Shown here: positions 7,526 to 14,988 of the stretch, piece by piece
Numbering within the stretch: position 1 is the stretch's first letter
Layout of the letters: the number at the start of each line of letters is the position of its first letter
NCBI GenBank assembly: GCA_036562565.1
Contig: DATCJY010000053.1
Coordinates: 1-19,125, forward strand
Source of the DNA: DATCJY01 sp036562565
GTDB lineage: Bacteria; Bacteroidota; Bacteroidia; Flavobacteriales_D; Sanyastnellaceae
Length of the DNA stretch: 19,125 nt
Direction of reading: 5' to 3'
Position numbers and translations under genes: made by a program
Notes under the pieces: generated by a model
The model's input: only the letters and a program-made list of their open reading frames with translations
Database searches by the model: none
Told to the model about the DNA's origin: nothing

Positions 7526-8857
7526 TCAAAGCTTTACAAATTCCACTCTTCGGTTATTTGCTTTTCCTGATGGTGTATCGTTTTTATCGGTTGGTTCGAT
7601 CTCGCCTTTACCGTCTGTTTCCATACGGCTTTCGGCAATAGCAAACTCTTTTGCCAACATCTCTTTCACAGATGCAGCGCGTCTTTTTGAGAGCTCAAGA
7701 TTTTTTGCTTCATCCCCATCGCTATCGGTATGACCAACGATTTTCACTCGCACATCCGGATTTTCCCTGAGAACTGTTGCGATATCTTTCAATGTACCAT
7801 AGGATTCAGGTTTAATTTTATCACTACCGCTATCAAACAGAATTCCGCGTGTAACCAGTTTACCTTCGGTAATCAGCTTGCTGCGTGTATCAGGAGCGCC
7901 CACTGCCAACTGGATATTACCAATCAAGTACACATCCTTTTCCCGATGTTGGCCTTCATAACAAAATGAAAGCGCGTTGTAGTTAACTCCCTTTGAAAAA
8001 GCTCTTGGCACATCCAACACCTTCTCTTCATTGAGGTAAACACGAAGTCGTTGATTTTGGCGCCAAATACTCACACGAGCTTTGTTGTTGTGTGGAGTGC
8101 TGAATTGTTTGGAGTCTACATCATTATCCATTAAGACGGTTCCATCCGTATCCCAATTGTAAAAACGCACCCGGCTTTTGCCGTTGCCAACGTCCTTTGG
8201 ATGCATTGATAACCTCACACCACCATGGTGAGATGAAAACCGACCAAATGAAGAAAGCTTGTTGCGGTTATCTGTATTCAAAAAAGTCAATGCCAAAGAA
8301 CCGCTGTAATAATCGAAATCTTCATTGGCCATGATATCGAAAGTCAACGTGAAATTCTCGGGGAGATCCGTAATATAGTCCGGCATGTAAACACCATCTT
8401 TAGCAAACATCAACCATTTGCCTTCATGTCCCTCCACGGTTACCACTTCACCAGAAGCATTGCTGTTCCACTCAGCCGGGAAATCTCCTATGTTCACATG
8501 TGAGAAATCATCAGCGACCAAAATCTTTTCACCTGCAACAAAATCATAAGTAGAGTAGGCTTTGAATGCAGGTGATTTAGCATCCGCCTTACTGTCCCTT
8601 GGTGATGAAGTTTCTATTGCTGCTTCGCGTTCTGATTCTTTCGTACTTCCAGAATCTGAAGACTTGGATTTTTTATCATTCTTGGCAGCCTCCTTTACAC
8701 CTTCTTCGGTTTTGTCCAAGGTTTTATCAATGGCCTGGTCAATCTTTTGATCCACGCGCTGATTCACCTTGCGTTTGATTTTTCCCTCAATATCAATTTG
8801 GGTATAACCGAGCTGACAGGTGCCCAAGACTAAAACCGCTAAACAGAGCTTTTTCAT
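7526..8857 (-). CDS. OmpA-family outer-membrane protein
   Basis: 443 residues, with a C-terminal OmpA/MotB-like peptidoglycan-binding domain at about 335-443. It includes ILFDSGSDKIKPES, the GHTDSDGDEAKNLELSKRRA core with D377 and R393 positions typical of diaminopimelate binding, and NNRRVEF near the end. It begins with a signal peptide (MKKLCLAVLVLGTCQLGYTQ). The Cys in LGTC does not fit a good lipobox, so I favour a soluble or barrel-associated form. Residues 24-60 form a strongly amphipathic repeat (VDQKIDQAIDKTLDK) with an I/V/L every four residues, followed by a Ser/Lys/Asp-rich linker. The middle region (about 105-320) looks like a beta-sandwich similar to LamG/concanavalin-type domains. 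It probably tethers the outer membrane or a surface module to the cell wall. A weak -7 box TACTTTTA is seen at 8888-8895 (minus). Confidence 0.9.
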   Translation of the reverse strand: MKKLCLAVLVLGTCQLGYTQIDIEGKIKRKVNQRVDQKIDQAIDKTLDKTEEGVKEAAKNDKKSKSSDSGSTKESEREAAIETSSPRDSKADAKSPAFKAYSTYDFVAGEKILVADDFSHVNIGDFPAEWNSNASGEVVTVEGHEGKWLMFAKDGVYMPDYITDLPENFTLTFDIMANEDFDYYSGSLALTFLNTDNRNKLSSFGRFSSHHGGVRLSMHPKDVGNGKSRVRFYNWDTDGTVLMDNDVDSKQFSTPHNNKARVSIWRQNQRLRVYLNEEKVLDVPRAFSKGVNYNALSFCYEGQHREKDVYLIGNIQLAVGAPDTRSKLITEGKLVTRGILFDSGSDKIKPESYGTLKDIATVLRENPDVRVKIVGHTDSDGDEAKNLELSKRRAASVKEMLAKEFAIAESRMETDGKGEIEPTDKNDTPSGKANNRRVEFVKL

Positions 8858-8948
8858 TTTTAGTTCTTTGATTTAAGATTGGTCAAGTAAAAGTACTAAA
8901 AGGTTCGCAACAGAAATTTAATAGATGCATGGAGCTGCATTTTCGGAA

Positions 8949-8956
8949 TATCTTCG
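8949..8956 (+). promoter_or_regulatory. Possible -7 box (TATCTTCG) for the crotonase/dut pair
   Basis: TATCTTCG lies 21 bases before the enoyl-CoA hydratase ATG and differs from TAnnTTTG by one base, the same variant seen upstream of the M23 gene and lpxC. No -33 element is recognised. It sits in the 120-base divergent gap between the OmpA-family and crotonase genes. Confidence 0.35.
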
Positions 8957-8977
8957 GCCTTTCAATTATTAATTCCC

Positions 8978-9757
8978 ATGTATAACAATCTTCTCATTGA
9001 AAATAACGAATCCATCCGCATCATAACCATCAATCGTCCGAACCAATTAAATGCATTGAATAAAGAAACGATTGAAGAACTGCACAAGGAATTAACCGTT
9101 GCGCGCAATGACAACAGTGTGCGAGCCATCATCATTACCGGTGCCGGTGAAAAAGCCTTCGTAGCCGGTGCGGATATCAAGGAGTTTGCGAATTTCAGTG
9201 TGGAGGAAGGTAAACGCTTGAGTGCTGAAGGGCATAAACTCCTTTTCGATTATGTAGAAAACATGAACAAGCCTGTTATTGCTGCCGTCAACGGCTTTGC
9301 TCTTGGTGGTGGATTGGAGCTTGCTATGGCTTGTCATGTGCGCATTGCATCAGACAATGCAAAGCTCGGTTTGCCTGAAGTAACCCTTGGTGTTATTCCC
9401 GGATATGGAGGCACACAACGCCTTGCTCAGTTGGCCGGTAAAGGAAAAGCCATGGAGATGATTACCACTGCCGCAATGATTACAGCCGGAGAAGCGGCTC
9501 AATGCGGATTGGTAAACAATGTAGTTGCACAATCAGAACTGATGAATACCTGTATTGCATTGGCAAGCAAAATGGTGAAGAACTCACCGACTGCTATTGC
9601 AGCTGCTATTGCGGCAGTTAACGCTGGATTCAAAGACGGTGTCAACGGTTTCGAAGTAGAGATTGAAGAATTCGGAAAGTGCTTTGGTACTGCTGACTTC
9701 AAAGAAGGAACAACGGCATTTTTGGAGAAAAGAAAACCTGTGTTTAAGGGCAATTAA
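8978..9757 (+). CDS. Enoyl-CoA hydratase (crotonase family)
   Basis: Hydrates trans-2-enoyl-CoA to 3-hydroxyacyl-CoA in fatty acid or short-chain acyl-CoA metabolism, in the cytoplasm. The 259-aa length is normal for a stand-alone crotonase. The oxyanion-hole segments AFVAGADIKEF (60-70) and GFALGGGLELAM (106-117) are present. Both catalytic Glu residues are found: E114 in GGLELA and E134 in GLPEVTLGVIPGYGGTQRL, 20 residues apart as in mitochondrial enoyl-CoA hydratase. This supports a true hydratase, for example crotonyl-CoA hydratase, rather than an isomerase with one Glu missing. Substrate chain length cannot be read from the sequence. The dut gene starts 10 bases after its stop, so the two are probably co-transcribed although functionally unrelated. 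Confidence 0.95.
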   Translation: MYNNLLIENNESIRIITINRPNQLNALNKETIEELHKELTVARNDNSVRAIIITGAGEKAFVAGADIKEFANFSVEEGKRLSAEGHKLLFDYVENMNKPVIAAVNGFALGGGLELAMACHVRIASDNAKLGLPEVTLGVIPGYGGTQRLAQLAGKGKAMEMITTAAMITAGEAAQCGLVNNVVAQSELMNTCIALASKMVKNSPTAIAAAIAAVNAGFKDGVNGFEVEIEEFGKCFGTADFKEGTTAFLEKRKPVFKGN

Positions 9758-9767
9758 AGTACCGACT

Positions 9768-10202
9768 GTGAAAATTCAAATTATCAATAAATCACGCCAT
9801 GCTCTTCCGGCTTATGAGACCACGCTTTCAGCCGGAATGGATTTGCGTGCCAACATTGAGGAACCGATTGTCTTGCCTTCACTGGCAAGACAATTGATTC
9901 CTACAGGACTCTACATAGCTCTTCCAGCAGGTACAGAAGCACAGATTCGTCCGCGCAGCGGAATGGCTTTCAAGCACGGTATTACGGTGCTGAATTCTCC
10001 CGGCACAATAGATGCAGATTACCGTGGAGAGATAAAGGTGTTACTGGTAAACCTATCTGCGAATGAGGTGGTGATAAACGATGGAGATCGCATTGCCCAG
10101 ATGGTTATTGCACGCCATGAAACCGTTGAATGGGAACAAGTAGAGTTACTCGATGAAACCGCTCGTGGTGTCGGAGGATTTGGCAGCACAGGACACAAAT
10201 AA
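9768..10202 (+). CDS. dut: dUTP diphosphatase (trimeric dUTPase)
   Basis: Hydrolyses dUTP to dUMP and pyrophosphate, keeping uracil out of DNA and supplying dTMP synthesis. All five motifs of the trimeric family are seen in order: SAGMDLRA, PRSGMA, GTIDADYRGEI, RIAQMVI and the P-loop-like tail RGVGGFGSTGH. The start is the GTG at 9768, giving 144 residues beginning VKIQIINKSRHALPAYET. This is the standard length; there is no nearby in-frame ATG, and a longer frame from 9663 would overlap the crotonase gene by about 95 bases. The gap to the crotonase stop is only 10 bases, so translation probably depends on the upstream gene. It ends 9 bases from the convergent LuxR-type HTH frame, with no terminator between them. 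Confidence 0.96.
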   Translation: MKIQIINKSRHALPAYETTLSAGMDLRANIEEPIVLPSLARQLIPTGLYIALPAGTEAQIRPRSGMAFKHGITVLNSPGTIDADYRGEIKVLLVNLSANEVVINDGDRIAQMVIARHETVEWEQVELLDETARGVGGFGSTGHK

Positions 10203-10211
10203 GTTTTCGTG

Positions 10212-10415
10212 CTAATCCAACATACCGTGCGTCATCGCGAATTTCACAATGCCCGCCACATTGTATACATCCAACTTATTCATCAAGTTGGTGCGGTGGG
10301 GATCTACTGTCCGATGTGAAATAAAAAGCTTTTCGCCAATTTGTTTGTTGCTATAGCCTTCCGCTATCAGTATGATGATTTCAATTTCGTGCTCCGTGAG
10401 GTTGTAATTATCCAA
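10212..10415 (-). pseudogene. Orphan LuxR/NarL-type HTH, likely remnant of a response regulator
   Basis: The 67-residue frame is a full LuxR C-terminal HTH domain (LTEHEIEIIILIAEGYSNKQ, then ISHRTVDPHRTNLMNKLDV). The only NTG start in frame is the TTG at 10415, right at the domain edge. The frame stays open upstream to a TAA at 10560-10562 but contains no ATG or GTG. In the +1 frame just upstream (10427-10483) lies GRGTYSSEDVHLTLK, which fits the linker that precedes the HTH in NarL-type regulators. One extra A in the A run at 10441-10444 would fuse the two frames. No receiver domain is recognisable above this. The Pro in TVDPH replaces the usual Thr near the start of the recognition helix. 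I infer a decayed response-regulator gene; a genuine small stand-alone HTH protein started at TTG is the alternative. Confidence 0.55.
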
Positions 10416-10588
10416 GGCTCCATTGCTTACAGCATCTTCCTTTTCAAGGTTAGATGTACATCCTCTGAAGAATAAGTACCGCGGCCGGCATAAGCGAAAG
10501 GCGGACTCCGATATACAAAAGGCAGATAATAGGTGTTTGCCGAGACATAGGACGGCTAATTACGTCCAAAATCCGCTGAATTGAGGGC
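10416..10588 (-). other. Non-coding stretch with possible gene relic
   Basis: No start-to-stop gene is seen on either strand. The minus strand carries the possible upstream part of the decayed response regulator in a shifted frame (open from 10555 to 10430 without a start codon). A perfect 10-base palindrome, GATGTACATC, lies at 10453-10462 within it. Confidence 0.4.
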
Positions 10589-10625
10589 AAAAAAAAAGAC
10601 TTCCAATCAGGAAGTCTTGAGTTTT
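10589..10625 (-). terminator. Intrinsic terminator of the small lipoprotein gene
   Basis: AAGACTTCC (10596-10604) and GGAAGTCTT (10610-10618) form a perfect 9-bp stem with a 5-base loop. On the minus strand the stem is followed by an unbroken run of T from 10597 down to 10589, a textbook U tract. It lies 27 bases after the lipoprotein stop codon. Confidence 0.9.
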
Positions 10626-10644
10626 TTATTGGGAAGAAGATGCA

Positions 10645-10944
10645 TTAATTGTCGTCATCTTCATCATCATCATCATCTGAGATGGAAATGTTGCCGCCAT
10701 TGCTACCGTGACCGGTTGTGCTGGTGGAAGTAGGCTTTGAAGAGGTATTGCTGCTAGTAGCACCAGTAATACCGTTATCCTTACCACCACTGTTGGTGTT
10801 ACTCGGCTCCATTGGAAAGGCGCTTGGTTTTTCTTGTTGTTCATGAGCACGCTGTGGAGTATACAAATCCGCGTCTTTAGAACAAGCAGATAGCAGTGCA
10901 ACAAGCACTGCCAAACCAAATATGTATCTGATATTCCGCAACAT
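10645..10944 (-). CDS. Small lipoprotein with poly-Asp C-terminus
   Basis: 99 residues from the ATG at 10944; an upstream in-frame GTG at 10962 overlaps the promoter box and is rejected. It starts with a lipoprotein signal (MLRNIRYIFGLAVLVALLSAC) whose lipobox LSAC puts the lipidated Cys at residue 21. The mature part is low-complexity, rich in Ser, Thr, Asn and Gly (about residues 48-84), and ends in SISDDDDDEDDDN. Such a chain should be unstructured, and the acidic tail could bind divalent cations or keep the chain soluble. I do not recognise a family. It follows the sensor-kinase gene on the same strand but has its own well-formed promoter and terminator, so it is a single-gene transcript. 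An overlapping longer frame (10626-10964) has the same span but no signal peptide and is a shadow. Confidence 0.8.
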   Translation of the reverse strand: MLRNIRYIFGLAVLVALLSACSKDADLYTPQRAHEQQEKPSAFPMEPSNTNSGGKDNGITGATSSNTSSKPTSTSTTGHGSNGGNISISDDDDDEDDDN

Positions 10945-10961
10945 TTCCGGTAAAATGTCCA

Positions 10962-10992
10962 CAAATATAATTTAAGTATCTGATTTATACAA
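10962..10992 (-). promoter_or_regulatory. Well-formed Bacteroidetes promoter for the lipoprotein gene
   Basis: On the minus strand, TTG (10992-10990) is followed after exactly 20 bases by TATATTTG (10969-10962). This fits the -33 TTG / -7 TAnnTTTG consensus with spacing inside the normal 17-23 range. The start codon lies 18 bases after the -7 box, so the leader is short. The -33 element overlaps the last codons of the sensor-kinase gene. Confidence 0.65.
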
Positions 10993-13900
10993 CTCTATCG
11001 GAAAAAAGTTCGTGGAAATTAAGGGGTAATAATATCTGGACTTTTGTACCTATAGAGTTGCCGTGCTCGTCCGATAACTGCCATGGGCCGCGGAGTTCGA
11101 TGCTTTGTCCTGTACTTTTTTGTATCAGCTCTAAGCGGTTTTGGGTTATTTCCATTCCCTTGGAAATGTGGTTATCGGCCGTGGTTTTGTTCTTCAGGGA
11201 ATTTTCAATACCGATTCCGTTATCGGTAACTGAAAACTCGAGGTGACCGTTCACGCGGGTGATATCCAGACGCACTTCCCCGGTTTCCGTCTTTGGCAAG
11301 AGCCCATGCCAGATGGAGTTTTCCAAAAACGGCTGAATCAGCATTGGAGGCACTTTTATGCGGTCCAAATCCAGCTGAGGATCCACATTAATGGAATACA
11401 CGAACTTATCGTTGAAGCGCATATGCTCGAGCTTAAGGTAAAGCTCCAAACGTTCAATCTCATCGCGCAAGGAGGTCAGATTTTCTTGCGTGTTATCAAG
11501 GTTTTTGCGAATGAGCTTGGCAAAATCACTCAGATAGCGATTGGCCGCCATTCTGTCTTGTCTGTTGATGTAATACTGGATGGAGTTAAGTGCATTGAAT
11601 ATGAAATGCCTGTTCATACTGCTGTTGAGTGATTGTTGCTCCAATGCCAGCATTTTGGATTTGACTTCGAACCATTCTCTTTCGCGCTTTTCCTTGAGCA
11701 CTTTTCGCCTGTTATAAATGATGTAGCTGATGATGCTCAAAGCCAGCATCACCTCCAAGGTTACAAACCACCAGGTCAACCAGAATGGTGGCCTTACCGA
11801 AAAAGCATAGGTTATTTCATCACTCCACAGACCTTCTTTGTTGATGGCTTTTACTTTGAATACATAACTTTTATAAGGCAAATTGCTATACGTAGCAGAG
11901 CTGCTGGTGGTGAGTGGCTTCCAGTCGTCATCGAATCCTTCCAGAATAAATTGGTACTCGAGGTCATGAGGATACGTGGTAGAAATACCTGTAAAAAAGA
12001 AAGTCAGGTGGTTTTGCTTATATGAAAACTCAGGATGGATGAGCAATCCTGAAATTGGGTCGATTGGTTGATCAAAGTTCGACCAATGCTGATTTTCGAG
12101 GTTAATCTGCAAATTGGTGAAATGGATGAGAGGGCGTTGCGAACGCGTGCCTCCGGTGCTGTTCAACTCTTGAGGGTTGAACACCACCGCACCTTCCGTG
12201 GTGCCGAACCACATGCGATTTTTACTATCGATAAATGAAGAGTTGAAATTGGTCTCAAGACTTTTGAGACCATCTTCAACGGAATAATTGCGGAAGGATA
12301 GCGATTGCCCTGGAACAAAGCCATCCAGATGGGTGCTGTAAAGGCCATTGTTGGTACCTACCCACAACGTATGATGTGTGTACCGCAGAAAATTTATCAC
12401 ATTAGATCCGGAAATTTTGGGATCCACGGGGACCGCCTGAAATAATCTTCCGGATAAATAACACAAGCCGTTTTGAGTTCCTGCCCACACGCGATTGGAT
12501 GCATCTATTTCTACACAATAGATACTGTTTTCTGAAAGCCCATCGCGCTGTGAGTACATGGTGAACCGGGCACCGTCATATTTGTACAAACCTTCGATAC
12601 AGGCCATCCAGATATTGCCGTTGTGATCTTGCCGGATGGAGCGGATGCGTTTTTTGGGAGCATCATCCGATACAAATGGATGAATGGTCTCACCGTCATA
12701 CAATGCGACACCCTTTGCGGTTCCAATCCAAAGGCGTTGTTCACGGTCTTCAAAGAGGCTCAAGACCAATTTGTCTTGCAAAGAGTCCTTCTCCGTGAAG
12801 TGTGTGAGCTTTTGATCTTTAATGCAGAACAACCCTTCAGATGAGCCAAACCAAAGACTGCCATCGGCAGTGCGCTGACTGGTCCAGATGCGGCTATTAC
12901 TATTGAGTTCGCGAAGGTTGAATTTGACAATTGAATCATCAGTCATTCTGCAGATGCCATTATCAAATGTGCTGAACCACATGTTGCCCTCCTCATCTTC
13001 GAGAATGGACATGACGGCATCGCTACTCAGGCCGTCACTTTTGCTGTAATTGATAAACGTATTACCCGTGAACTTTTGCAAACCGCTTCCATATGTACCC
13101 ACCCAGATATTGCCATCGCGGTCGCAGAGGATATCACGCACATCGCCAGTCGGTAGCCCGTTTTGATCGGTTATAAATTGAAACTGTTCACCATCATAAC
13201 TGAGAAAGCCGAACCGCGAGGTCATCCATAACTCATCATTTTGAGTAATAAATAAATTGGTTATGGTTTGCGGCATGGATGGGAAAGAAGACAAAAAGTT
13301 TCCCGCAACACCATTGCGCAGATACATCAATCCTTCGCCTTTTGTCGCAAGCCACAAAGTGCCATCATTGCTCTCCACCAAATCGAAGAAATTGGTCTCT
13401 GAAGAAACGGGTTTATAGAATAATTCGCATTTGTTGTCGCGGACACGCCACAAACTTTCCTTAGTCAGCAAACACAAATCTCCTGACTTACTGCGGGCAA
13501 TGGTCTTGATGTGTTTATCTGCAACAGGAGCATACACCTCCTGATTGCTCACCAATCTTTTTTGAGCCAGGGAATAACTCAACAAACCGTTTTCGGTACC
13601 GATGAGCACCACATCATCTAATTGATAAAGGGTGTTGATGGTGGCTTCTTTCCAATTGCCTTCAAAGCTCAAACTTTGGACACCAAGCCCATTGATGATT
13701 GAGATGCTTCCATTGGACCCAACCAAGATGTCTTTGTTTGAGAGTTCCAACAGGCAATTGATTTGATTGCTCAACAAGCCGCTGTTCCGGTCATAGTTTT
13801 GAAATACTCTTCCGTCAAATCTGGAAAGGCCGCCCAAGGTTCCCACCCAGATATAACCGCGCGAGTCTTGCATCAAGCATCGCACTTGCGATTGCACAAG

Positions 13901-14035
13901 ACCTTGCTTGATGCTGTAAGGAATAAAGGTATATTGCTGTGCATTGGAGATATGAAACCCCACCGCCAACACGAAGAGCAGCAAGCTCCTGAGGACCCGT
14001 TTAGCGAAGGTTTTCTGGGCTGTCTCACACATCAT
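10985..14035 (-). CDS. Reg_prop/Y_Y_Y sensor histidine kinase (LytS/YpdA-type kinase core)
   Basis: 1016 residues. A signal peptide (about 12-33, ending NAQ) is followed by a periplasmic two-component-regulator propeller of many ~40-residue repeats (about 35-625; typical units DSRGYIWVGTLGGLSRFDG and DRDGNIWVGTYGSGLQKF). Then come a Y_Y_Y domain (about 684-748), one membrane helix (about 752-774), a short coiled coil and a LytS-type kinase core. H810 in MNRHFIFNALNSIQ is the phospho-acceptor; the usual NPHF motif has Arg in place of Pro. The N box is PFLENSIWHG (902-911) and the G box is DNGIGI (938-943), so ATP binding looks intact. It should phosphorylate the LytTR response regulator, whose TGA its start overlaps (ATGA). 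The ligand is unknown; polysaccharide or envelope cues are typical of the architecture. Unlike Bacteroides hybrid systems, the receiver is on a separate protein. Confidence 0.95.
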   Translation of the reverse strand: MMCETAQKTFAKRVLRSLLLFVLAVGFHISNAQQYTFIPYSIKQGLVQSQVRCLMQDSRGYIWVGTLGGLSRFDGRVFQNYDRNSGLLSNQINCLLELSNKDILVGSNGSISIINGLGVQSLSFEGNWKEATINTLYQLDDVVLIGTENGLLSYSLAQKRLVSNQEVYAPVADKHIKTIARSKSGDLCLLTKESLWRVRDNKCELFYKPVSSETNFFDLVESNDGTLWLATKGEGLMYLRNGVAGNFLSSFPSMPQTITNLFITQNDELWMTSRFGFLSYDGEQFQFITDQNGLPTGDVRDILCDRDGNIWVGTYGSGLQKFTGNTFINYSKSDGLSSDAVMSILEDEEGNMWFSTFDNGICRMTDDSIVKFNLRELNSNSRIWTSQRTADGSLWFGSSEGLFCIKDQKLTHFTEKDSLQDKLVLSLFEDREQRLWIGTAKGVALYDGETIHPFVSDDAPKKRIRSIRQDHNGNIWMACIEGLYKYDGARFTMYSQRDGLSENSIYCVEIDASNRVWAGTQNGLCYLSGRLFQAVPVDPKISGSNVINFLRYTHHTLWVGTNNGLYSTHLDGFVPGQSLSFRNYSVEDGLKSLETNFNSSFIDSKNRMWFGTTEGAVVFNPQELNSTGGTRSQRPLIHFTNLQINLENQHWSNFDQPIDPISGLLIHPEFSYKQNHLTFFFTGISTTYPHDLEYQFILEGFDDDWKPLTTSSSATYSNLPYKSYVFKVKAINKEGLWSDEITYAFSVRPPFWLTWWFVTLEVMLALSIISYIIYNRRKVLKEKREREWFEVKSKMLALEQQSLNSSMNRHFIFNALNSIQYYINRQDRMAANRYLSDFAKLIRKNLDNTQENLTSLRDEIERLELYLKLEHMRFNDKFVYSINVDPQLDLDRIKVPPMLIQPFLENSIWHGLLPKTETGEVRLDITRVNGHLEFSVTDNGIGIENSLKNKTTADNHISKGMEITQNRLELIQKSTGQSIELRGPWQLSDEHGNSIGTKVQILLPLNFHELFSDRVV

Positions 14036-14802
14036 AATCCGGAAAGTTTATCCAAAAACTCCTGCATCTTGCGTCTTGCAACGGGGACCTGCGTTCCATC
14101 GCTTAAAACTGCAATGTTTCCTTCGCTGCGGATGAGCTCTTTGAGGTGTTGCGAGATATTGATGATATGTGATTTGTGTACGCGGAAAAACATGTTGGGA
14201 TCGAGCTTGTCCTCAAATGCTTTGATGCTTTTACTGCTCACATATTTCTTTCCACCTACGAGGTAGATGGTGGTATAATTTTCAAACGCTTCCAGATGGA
14301 TGATATCTGTATTCTTTACAATGGCCAATCCATCTTTGGTTGGCACAATTGTTTTTTCAACCGAGTTAGTAAGAGCAATGTTTTCAAGAATTTTGGTCAA
14401 GCGGTCATCGGATACGCGGGTTGATTTCTTATGTGCCACTAGATCGGCCGCCTTGGCTACAGCTTTCTGCAATTCATCAATGTCGATTGGTTTTTCGAGG
14501 TAATCAATTGCACTTTCTTTTATCGCCCTGAGCGCATAATCTCTGAAGGCCGTAGTGAAGATGACCTGAAATTTGCGGTCGTCAATGCTACTGAGAAACA
14601 TGAAGCCGTCTTCTCCCGGCATCATGATATCCAAAAAGACCAAATCGGGCTTCAACTCATTTATTAATTGGCGTGCCTCACCGGCAGAACCTGCCAGACC
14701 CAAGACCTTGACTTGTGGGCAAAAATCTTCTAGAAGCATTCGCAGGTTTTCACGCGCGAATTCTTCGTCATCTACGATGATAGCGGTTATTGTTGGGCTC
14801 AT
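14032..14802 (-). CDS. LytTR-family response regulator
   Basis: 256 residues. The receiver domain (about 5-120) has the acidic pocket D11/D12, the phospho-acceptor D58 (LVFLDIMMPGEDGF), T83/T84 and K104 (LEKPID). A linker follows, then a LytTR DNA-binding domain at about 150-253, with GLAIVKNTDIIHLEAFENYT, the basic SKSIKAFEDKL and FRVHKSHIINISQ. All phosphotransfer residues are present. Phosphorylated protein should dimerise and bind a pair of direct repeats. Its TGA overlaps the ATG of the sensor kinase, so the two are translated together. The start codon is preceded by AGAGAGGAAG, an unusually good Shine-Dalgarno-like sequence for this window. The divergent type IX-secreted protein gene begins 186 bases away and could be a target, but no site was proven. 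Confidence 0.95.
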   Translation of the reverse strand: MSPTITAIIVDDEEFARENLRMLLEDFCPQVKVLGLAGSAGEARQLINELKPDLVFLDIMMPGEDGFMFLSSIDDRKFQVIFTTAFRDYALRAIKESAIDYLEKPIDIDELQKAVAKAADLVAHKKSTRVSDDRLTKILENIALTNSVEKTIVPTKDGLAIVKNTDIIHLEAFENYTTIYLVGGKKYVSSKSIKAFEDKLDPNMFFRVHKSHIINISQHLKELIRSEGNIAVLSDGTQVPVARRKMQEFLDKLSGL

Positions 14803-14988
14803 ACTTCCTCTCTGTGATAACAGATACAGCGGTGAAGTTAGGCATGAACCGTTTTATCGCCTTCATACAAACATCGATTTATTTCCAATCCAAAACAGTA
14901 TTGCATTGAATGGAAAAAAATTTTTTAGCTGTTGTAACTTTCAATATACTTGAACGTCTTTGGTTGCGTTAAACTCTACTTTTTTAAT
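14803..14988. promoter_or_regulatory. Divergent intergenic region, RR/HK operon and secreted protein
   Basis: The 186 bases must hold promoters for both directions. For the plus strand TATACTTG (14945-14952) and TACTTTTT (14977-14984) are partial matches to the -7 consensus, and neither has a -33 element at good distance. A perfect AAAAAATTTTTT palindrome lies within 14914-14926 and is probably simple AT richness. I cannot assign an operator. Confidence 0.3.

Noticed and set aside
10203..10211. Terminator between dut and the convergent HTH frame
   Set aside because: Only 9 bases separate the stops, and no stem with a T run could be formed around them.
10439..10447. Programmed -1 frameshift joining the two halves of the LuxR-type gene
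   Set aside because: The local TTGAAAAGG is not a good slippery heptamer, there is no upstream start codon in the shifted frame and no receiver domain to be expressed.
10626..10964. 112-codon frame overlapping the small lipoprotein
   Set aside because: It shares the strand and span but lacks a signal peptide and has a biased shadow composition; the lipoprotein frame has lipobox, promoter and terminator in agreement.
14914..14926. AAAAAATTTTTT palindrome as an operator
   Set aside because: Low-complexity A/T run that is expected by chance in an AT-rich intergenic region; no supporting repeat.
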